DNA from: Candidatus Argoarchaeum ethanivorans
Lineage (GTDB): Archaea > Halobacteriota > Methanosarcinia > Methanosarcinales > EX4572-44
Length of the DNA stretch: 10,917 nt
Direction: 5' to 3'
NCBI GenBank assembly: GCA_905067535.1
Contig: CAJHIR010000032.1
Span: forward strand, 1-10,917
Of the stretch, positions 6,988 to 10,917 are shown piece by piece. Below the pieces are notes generated by a model, which did not search any database, was not told where the DNA came from, and saw only the letters and a program-made list of their open reading frames with translations. Both the position numbers and the translations under genes were made by a program. Numbering within the stretch: the first letter of the stretch is position 1; every line of letters starts with the position of its first letter.

Positions 6988-8082
6988 TTGGGAAATAAAA
7001 TGGTGGCAGATCTTAAAATACTTCACCCAAGACCAAATGCGATTGCAGCAGCACTTTTTACCCTTCGAGACCTTGACGTGGATGTAGCAGTTATGCACGG
7101 TCCGCCGGGCTGTAACTACAAGCTTGCACGCATGCTCGAAGAAGAAGGTATGCGTGTGGTAACTACTGCAATGGATGAGACCGACTACATCTTTGGTGCA
7201 GGAAACCGACTGACAGAGGTGCTCAAACAGGTACTATCCATGTTCAATCCAGCAAGTGTTGGGGTTGTTGGCACCTGTGCAAGCATGATCATAGGAGAAA
7301 ACCTGAAAAGTGCTGTCGATGAGATACATGCAGAAATTCCAATAGTAGTAGTAGACATCCATGCGGGATACCATGATAACATTGTAGGTGTCATTAAAAC
7401 ACTGGAGGCGGCAAAAAATACAGGTTTAATCAGCGAACCTGAGCTTGACCGACAGAAACATCTCATGCAGGAAGCTTCAGCCCTCGAAAAAGAAAGGGGT
7501 GCAGCAAGCAGTGGCTACATCCAACCATCAAGAGGCGATACCAAGTATGCAGTGGCAAAACGGCTCATAAGCCTTATGAAAGAGGGGAAGAAGGGTGCAG
7601 TGGTACTAAACGCTAAAAAAGAAACCGTGTACATGTTTGCAGACGTACTTCTTGCAGTAAATGAAGCAGCTTCAAAATTTCATGTGGAGCTTATAAATAT
7701 TGCAAACCTTGAAGAAGTGGGACTTCCAAGGATACAGCGTTATGCGCGGGATATAAAACGTGAGTTTGGAGAAAAGGGTGTGGTATTGCATCACCTCTGC
7801 GGTGGACTTGACGAATATGCCATAACAAACACCTGTGTGGAAAAGCTCATTGAAGACATGGACTACGTAGTAATAACAGGAATTCCGCATGCAATCATAC
7901 CTCCAGAACGTGCGGAAGTGTTCTCCATTACAAATGGGCCTCGCCTTGTAGCACCACTGAAAAAAGCAGGACACCACCACGTGGTCGTTGAAATCGATCT
8001 TCACCCAAAAACACTTGGCGTGCGAAGTATTGTAGAATCAGAGTTTGGCGAAACTGTAAGAGATTTAATACAAAAACAATAA
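6988..8082 (+). CDS. cfbD: Ni-sirohydrochlorin a,c-diamide reductive cyclase, catalytic subunit CfbD
   Basis: CfbD is the NifD-like component that, with the NifH-like CfbC, reduces Ni-sirohydrochlorin a,c-diamide and closes the propionamide ring on the way to coenzyme F430, the cofactor of methyl-coenzyme M reductase. The protein is about 360 residues, far shorter than NifD. Recognisable stretches are ILHPRPNAIAAALFTLRDL near the start, HGPPGCNYKLARMLEEEG with Cys42, VGTCASMIIGENL with Cys97, and VLHHLCGGLDEYA with Cys271; some of these cysteines should hold the [4Fe-4S] cluster. Numbering is from a TTG at 6988; the ATG at 7000 (MVADLKILHP) is an equally good or better start. The gene lies 25 to 37 bases after sufB, so it is probably cotranscribed with the Fe-S assembly genes. 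No cfbA, cfbB, cfbC or cfbE is in the window. Confidence 0.92.
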   Translation: MGNKMVADLKILHPRPNAIAAALFTLRDLDVDVAVMHGPPGCNYKLARMLEEEGMRVVTTAMDETDYIFGAGNRLTEVLKQVLSMFNPASVGVVGTCASMIIGENLKSAVDEIHAEIPIVVVDIHAGYHDNIVGVIKTLEAAKNTGLISEPELDRQKHLMQEASALEKERGAASSGYIQPSRGDTKYAVAKRLISLMKEGKKGAVVLNAKKETVYMFADVLLAVNEAASKFHVELINIANLEEVGLPRIQRYARDIKREFGEKGVVLHHLCGGLDEYAITNTCVEKLIEDMDYVVITGIPHAIIPPERAEVFSITNGPRLVAPLKKAGHHHVVVEIDLHPKTLGVRSIVESEFGETVRDLIQKQ

Positions 8083-8086
8083 GAAA

Positions 8087-8100
8087 TTATTTTTATCTCT
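8087..8100 (+). terminator. T-rich terminator after cfbD
   Basis: TTATTTTTATCTCT begins four bases after the cfbD stop codon. A pyrimidine/T-rich stretch straight after the last gene of an operon is the usual archaeal terminator, and no hairpin is needed. The downstream genes are remnants, which fits an operon end here. Confidence 0.45.
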
Positions 8101-8108
8101 AACTTAAG

Positions 8109-8201
8109 ATGAAGACAACCGAAGAGAAGGATTCTACCAAAATGCTTCCTGCTAAGAAAATAATCAAAGCGCTTGAAAAGATTGGTTTTCAGCAGCGGTG
8201 A
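8109..8201 (+). pseudogene. HicA-like toxin N-terminal fragment
   Basis: A 30-codon frame ends early in a TGA. Its second half, MLPAKKIIKALEKIGF, resembles the beginning of HicA (YcfA) mRNA interferases, in which a similar Lxxx-(K/E)-(V/I)-IKALEK-GF stretch leads into the catalytic RQ-GSH segment. That segment and the active-site histidine are missing here; the next bases belong to a different protein remnant. It may start at 8109 or at the internal ATG 8142. It is probably non-functional, and no HicB partner follows. Assignment rests on a short motif. Confidence 0.45.
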
Positions 8202-8346
8202 AGATGTTGGGAAAAGAATGATAAGAAAAACAATAAAACGAACAGCCACTCGAGACCTGATAGACCTCGCAGAACTTGGACTGCTTGAAAAACACAGGGA
8301 GAAGAAGGGAACTTATTATACACTGAAACTATTTGAGGGACAATAA
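8200..8346 (+). pseudogene. Winged-helix C-terminal fragment (Fic/AlbA-type protein)
   Basis: An open frame with a possible ATG at 8218 encodes TIKRTATRDLIDLAELGLLE followed by KKGTYYTLK. The RTATRDL-x3-AELGLLEK-x6-KGTYY pattern is that of the winged-helix domain at the C-terminus of many Fic-family and AlbA/HATPase_c_4 ATP-binding regulators in archaea. The catalytic part of such a protein is absent, and the frame overlaps the end of the HicA-like fragment, so it looks like a fused remnant. After the stop, AGGGACA occurs three times (8335, 8349 and 8360), which recalls the KGT/RD-rich tails of these proteins. Confidence 0.45.
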
Positions 8347-8350
8347 TAAG

Positions 8351-8455
8351 GGACATTTAAGGGACAATGATGGGATAAACAAGCTTGAAGAAAACCCAGG
8401 CACCACCGAGGCAAAAGAACTGGAAAAACAAAATCTGGCATACCTTCAGCACTGA
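8351..8455 (+). other. Unassigned open stretch between gene remnants
   Basis: A 34-codon open frame without a clear start (reading GHLRDNDGINKLEENPG and then a Lys/Glu-rich tail ending NLAYLQH) runs to TGA at 8453. I do not recognise it. It may be the decayed tail of the winged-helix protein or part of another lost gene. There is no ribosome binding site or promoter that would make it a gene of its own. Confidence 0.2.
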
Positions 8456-8457
8456 TA

Positions 8458-8640
8458 ATGATGTCCAGTCCCCTATATATGACAGAAGAGACTATATATG
8501 ATTTGGAAGCACTTGCAAGTACAATAGAGCGCTCAAAAACATTTATAGTTCGTAAAGCAATCGAGTCATATTTAAAATATTACGCAGATTACTGGACACA
8601 GCATCTTCAAGACAGATTCTGGAGCTATTCAAGGAGTTAA
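8458..8640 (+). pseudogene. Ribbon-helix-helix (CopG/antitoxin-like) protein, C-terminus scrambled
   Basis: The 60-residue product starts at ATG 8458 or 8461. Residues 6-47, from LYMTEETIYDLEAL through ERSKTFIVRKAIESYLKYYA, match the ribbon-helix-helix fold of CopG/RelB-type antitoxins and metal regulators: a short beta strand, then two helices with the typical (S/R)-x-(T/S)-x-(I/L)-VR-(K/E)-A-I/L-x-x-YL pattern. After about 8600 the reading frame runs into the ABC ATPase remnant in the wrong frame and ends in HLQDRFWSYSRS. So the DNA-binding core may be intact but the tail is foreign. No toxin gene follows directly. It may still be translated; no Shine-Dalgarno site is evident. Confidence 0.5.
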
Positions 8641-8702
8641 ACGAGGGATTAAGCCAGACAATCGTAATGGTCACACACGAAGATTGGCACAAGGAATACG
8701 TT
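8607..8702 (+). pseudogene. ABC transporter ATPase C-terminal fragment cut by the IS
   Basis: In the frame starting at 8607 the sequence reads SRQILELFKELNEGLSQTIV and continues MVTHEDWHKEYV. This is the segment of an export-type (LolD/MacB-like) ABC ATPase that runs from just after the D-loop to the H-loop, where THED carries the switch histidine. Walker A, signature and Walker B are missing upstream, where the RHH remnant abuts. At 8703 the left inverted repeat of the IS begins, and the frame then continues through IS sequence to a stop at 8775. It is therefore broken at both ends. Confidence 0.65.
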
Positions 8703-10084
8703 GTGGTTGTAAAGTTGTTGGGTGTTGGCGTTAATTATAAACATGTCCATGCTGAAACACCTGTATCTTCTTTTTAAATCTAATTTTGTCCCACAATTCA
8801 AGTTTCTATCCAAAAATAAATCGAAGAATATATGTATAATGAAAACAAAGTGTTTACAATGAATGTTACAGTGTTATCTGCCTTGAAAACCAACATCTCG
8901 CAAATTCAGCTTCTCTTGTCTGATTTTTCCAACGGTACCCCGGGACCGGGGAAGATCATAGCAGAGCAATTTTCGACGAATAATAAACCGTATCATGTGA
9001 ATAAGGGCTTAATTCTCCTGGCAGATAACCATTTTGAACTTGTTAACCCGGTTTGTCCAATTTGTGGCTCTTATTGTGTGATTCGGCAGGAGTTTCAGGA
9101 GCGAAATCCGATACTGGGTGAGTTTGGATCTTGTGAGATCTATATGAGGCGTTATTTGTGTAAAAAATGCCACAGAAAGTTTGTAACACAGTTAAACCTG
9201 GTTGTAGAGCCGAATCATCGATATGCATCGATATTCAAGGAGAAAATAGATGGCTTAATCAAAACAGGCTACCGTTCCTTGCGAAAACTGGGCGAGGATC
9301 TTCACACGTTCTTCAGCATCCTGCCTTCACACCAATCGATAAAGAACTGGCTAAGAATCGGGGATGAAAAGAAAATTAATAACCATATACCTAATTATTC
9401 CGGATATTACTGCTATGATGAGCAATACATCATGATTTATGGTAGAAAAAGCTATCGTCTGACATTATTTGACGCTTTATTGAATATCCCAATCGCTGAA
9501 GAGATAACCGCGAAAATAGATTACACGACAGTTTACAGCTTTTTAAAATCAATACTTGCAGATAAACCAATTATTACAATAACAACGGATCACAAGAGGA
9601 TGTATAAAGGAATAATAGAGAAACTGGGAGCTTTACATCAATTATGCATATTCCACTTATTCAAAATGATAGGAAAGGATGTGTATGATCGTTTAAAGTC
9701 TAAAGCTGTCTCATATCAGAATAAAATCAAATTATGCATCTATTTCACAAAAATTAAGGAAATATTCGGGACATACGACCTTAATGTTGCAATAGAAAGA
9801 TTAAATAAATTATTAAATAAATATGACGATATTCCACGCGTTTTACAAAAGTGGATACGAAAAAAGATCATCCCCGACTTTGAACGACTTAATATCTTCA
9901 TGAGAGATTAGGTCAATCCCCAAAACGAATAATCAAGTTGAAAATTACTATCGACAGACCGATCCCAACCAAATAAAAAGGAAATACAAGACATATCAGG
10001 GAATACTCGCCTTTCTAACAAGAAAAATGGAATACTGGACATCAAGACATGGGAAGATACAACACCCAATAAGTTGACAGCCCC
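8703..10084 (+). mobile_element. Insertion sequence, 1.38 kb, with 25-bp imperfect inverted repeats
   Basis: The left end (8703-8727, starting GTGGTTGTAAAGTTG and ending TTGGGTGTTG) and the reverse complement of the right end (10084-10060, starting GGGGCTGTCAACTTA and ending TTGGGTGTTG) agree at 20 of 25 positions, the inner ten being identical. The single gene inside is a split DDE transposase. Both ends are independently confirmed by the short element at 4755-4891, which carries the same two ends. The 8-base flanks here (AATACGTT on the left, GACAAATC on the right) are not duplicates, in contrast to the short element. The copy may be old or recombined. The family is not named with certainty. 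Confidence 0.82.
8832..10077 (+). pseudogene. DDE transposase with N-terminal zinc ribbon, split by a frameshift
   Basis: The first frame (8832-9911, 359 residues) has a zinc ribbon with CPIC (75-78) and CKKC (110-113), then a DDE core: Asp196 in YYCYDEQYI, Asp253 in TTDHKRMYK, and LHQLCIFHLFKM with a C-x2-H pair (272-275) of the sort seen in Mutator/IS256-like transposases. It stops at TAG 9909. In the +1 frame, from about 9904, the protein continues as IPKTNNQVENYYRQ, supplying the missing catalytic Glu, and ends GKIQHPIS at TGA 10075-10077. The joined product would be about 414 residues. Either this copy is dead, there is a sequencing error near 9903-9910, or the ribosome shifts frame. The real start may be the ATG at 8859, since a TATA-like stretch (GAATATATG, 8826-8834) overlaps the first ATG. 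Confidence 0.85.
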
Positions 10085-10096
10085 GACAAATCGTAA

Positions 10097-10165
10097 TTAT
10101 TATATACTGTATAATCCACTTCGTACAGGTAAACAGCTACACACAACGTGTACAGAACTGTACAC
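10097..10165 (+). promoter_or_regulatory. TATA-like box and 18-bp perfect palindrome
   Basis: TTATTATATA (10097-10106) looks like an archaeal TATA box just outside the IS. About 45 bases on lies GTGTACAGAACTGTACAC (10148-10165), a perfect 8-bp inverted repeat around AA, and a further GTACAG half-site occurs at 10123-10128. The arrangement suits an operator for a dimeric regulator, but no protein gene follows before tRNA-Gly. The symmetry is certain; the function is unknown. Confidence 0.35.
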
Positions 10166-10189
10166 TTCATGCGCAGAGATAACCAGCAA

Positions 10190-10272
10190 CTGCACAACTT
10201 CGTTGTGCAGAAGGCAACTCGTGACTCTTGATTGCGCTAGCAATCAAGTTGCGAAGCAATCGAGTGCAGAAG
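10190..10272. repeat. Cluster of hairpins upstream of tRNA-Gly
   Basis: Two perfect 9-bp stems lie in tandem: CTGCACAAC-TTC-GTTGTGCAG (10190-10210) and CTTGATTGC-GCTA-GCAATCAAG (10227-10248). TTGC-GAA-GCAA follows at once (10249-10259), and GTGCAGAAG occurs directly repeated at 10205-10213 and 10264-10272. No protein frame explains this. It could be a small structured RNA, a remnant of a mobile element recognised through hairpins, or part of the processing region of tRNA-Gly. No known RNA family is recognised. Confidence 0.5.
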
Positions 10273-10298
10273 TTACGAATAAAACAGCGTTCACCTGT

Positions 10299-10369
10299 GC
10301 GATTGTGGTCTAATGGTACGACAGTGGCTTCCCAAGCCACTAATCCGGGTTCGATTCCCGGCAATCGCA
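10299..10369 (+). tRNA. tRNA-Gly, anticodon CCC
   Basis: Acceptor stem GCGATTG (10299-10305) pairs with CAATCGC (10362-10368), with discriminator A10369. The anticodon stem GTGGC/GCCAC (10324-10328, 10336-10340) encloses TTCCCAA with anticodon CCC at 10331-10333, reading the Gly codon GGG. The T arm is CCGGG-TTCGATT-CCCGG (10345-10361). No CCA is encoded and no intron is seen. It lies between two stretches of mobile-element debris, so this tRNA may mark an integration hot spot. Confidence 0.96.
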
Positions 10370-10416
10370 AGTTATAGTGCTACAGCAATTTGATTTTTGG
10401 GCATGACACTCAGAGG

Positions 10417-10464
10417 TTGCTCCCCGTATTGGTTGCTTTTTATAGAATTCAGTGTAGGGAGCAA
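10417..10464. repeat. Inverted repeat TTGCTCCC/GGGAGCAA
   Basis: A perfect 8-bp inverted repeat (10417-10424 and 10457-10464) encloses 32 bases that include a T run (10437-10442). It lies between tRNA-Gly and the TnpA remnant, where the left end of an IS200-type element would be expected, but its loop is larger than the short hairpins those transposases bind. The rest of 10370-10520 shows no gene. Confidence 0.3.
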
Positions 10465-10522
10465 AGGGATTCTTTGACATGACCGACACACGGTTTATTT
10501 ATTAACTGACCATAGTGTGATT

Positions 10523-10786
10523 GCACTCAAACATAGGGGTAAGATACTGGTCAGGGACGCTTGTGTTGATACAGAGGGGTTTATTAGGAATACATGCAAG
10601 AAGGTATTGGGGGGATGAATATGACAATGAATTTGGATCATGCTCATCTTTTCATAAAGTACCCTTCAAATTATTCTGTAAGTTTTATCGCAAAGAAGAA
10701 TTAAGGGAAGAACGAGCAGGATACCCAGACAGTACTTTTCTCATTTAAGAGACTATTATAATGATTCCGAATTAGTCTTACAATAA
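10523..10786 (+). pseudogene. IS200/IS605-type TnpA (Y1 transposase), decayed remnant
   Basis: Three consecutive frames together spell a TnpA. Frame one (10523-10618) gives KHRGKILVRDACVDTEGFI then RNTCKKVLG, stopping at TGA 10616. Frame two (10615-10704) gives MNMTMNLDHAHLFIKYPSNY and SVSFIAKK, with the HxH (His-Ala-His) of the HUH nuclease motif, stopping at TAA 10702. Frame three (10697-10786) gives RIKGRTSRIPRQYFSHL, the usual KGRTSR stretch that follows. The catalytic tyrosine helix is not identified. At least two frameshifts make it non-functional. No TnpB or omega-RNA is visible in the window. After the stop at 10784 the same frame stays open to the window end, with SYHDSAGYYTN, which might be further TnpA or another remnant. 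Confidence 0.75.
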
Positions 10787-10917
10787 TCATACCACGATTC
10801 TGCCGGGTATTACACAAACACGCGCGCCCAGATATTCCACACAATCGTTGAACGTCCCGACACACGCGTTTTACCATTTTTCAGGGAACTCTCAAACATC
10901 GCCCGTTTCCTTTCAGT
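10787..10917. other. Unassigned 3' end of the window
   Basis: This stretch is open on the plus strand in the frame of the last TnpA fragment. The reading NTRAQIFHTIVERPDTR followed by FFRELSNIARFLS faintly recalls an archaeal winged-helix pattern (TR-x-x-IF...P...FREL). There is no start codon, ribosome binding site or neighbour to support a gene, and the window ends before any conclusion is possible. Confidence 0.15.

Noticed and set aside
6988..8082. Nitrogenase NifD for the cfbD gene
   Set aside because: The protein is far shorter than NifD, has the CfbD-like HGPPGCNYKLARMLEEEG segment, and no nifH, nifK or other nif genes lie nearby.
8330..8370. Three spaced copies of AGGGACA as a possible CRISPR or iteron
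   Set aside because: The units are only seven bases, the spacing is uneven (14 and 11), and similar repeats occur as tails of winged-helix proteins. No CRISPR array or cas gene is present in the window.
10074..10313. Plus-strand 79-codon frame running into tRNA-Gly
   Set aside because: It starts at a TTG in the IS right end, crosses the palindrome and hairpins, and ends inside the tRNA. No family resemblance and no ribosome binding site.
10299..10369. tRNA-Gly as an attachment site with a duplicated 3' end
   Set aside because: I looked for a second copy of the tRNA 3' segment GATTCCCGGCAATCGC in the window and found none, and no integrase gene is present.
10167..10370. Minus-strand 67-codon frame beginning MRLPGIEPGLVAWEATVVP
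   Set aside because: It is the antisense translation of tRNA-Gly plus its hairpin-rich upstream region; this kind of peptide is a well-known false gene call over tRNA genes.
10521..10748. Plus-strand 75-codon frame near the window end
   Set aside because: It overlaps the TnpA remnant in a different frame from the conserved TnpA motifs, so it is a by-product of frameshift decay.

Overview
The window looks like a piece of an archaeal chromosome from a methanogen or a methane/alkane-oxidising relative. The main pointers are a NifD-like CfbD (coenzyme F430 synthesis), a deoxyhypusine synthase, a two-gene sufC-sufB iron-sulfur assembly unit of the minimal archaeal type, TATA-like boxes ahead of genes, and two tRNA genes with no encoded CCA. 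The lineage within Euryarchaeota cannot be fixed from the sequence; an ANME or Methanomicrobia-like source is only a guess.

Layout. 1-165: tRNA-Leu(CAA), then a short leader with two small palindromes. 165-2020: bioF and bioD, overlapping by 4 bases, for the last carbon-chain steps of biotin synthesis before BioB. 2021-2142: convergent intergenic gap with a hairpin. 4659-2143 (minus strand): a three-PAS plus STAS signalling protein of RsbR type, followed after about 24 bases by deoxyhypusine synthase with a TTG start and a good Shine-Dalgarno site. 4660-5021: divergent promoter region carrying a 137-bp MITE-like element flanked by a perfect 8-bp duplication. 5022-8082: sufC, sufB and cfbD, closely spaced on the plus strand, probably one transcript that couples Fe-S cluster assembly to an Fe-S enzyme of F430 synthesis.

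From 8083 to the end the window becomes accessory DNA. It holds remnants of a HicA-like toxin, a winged-helix protein, a ribbon-helix-helix protein and an ABC ATPase, the last cut by a 1.38-kb insertion sequence (8703-10084) whose transposase is split by a frameshift. The ends of this IS match the ends of the 137-bp element at 4755-4891, so the small element is best read as a non-autonomous derivative of the same IS family. After the IS come a palindrome and a tight cluster of hairpins, tRNA-Gly(CCC), and a badly decayed IS200-type TnpA.

No clear new multi-gene system is present. The points most worth following are the IS/MITE pair with its target duplication, the sufCB-cfbD linkage (with a SufB lacking the usual active-site cysteine), the STAS sensor paired with deoxyhypusine synthase, and the unexplained hairpin cluster beside tRNA-Gly.
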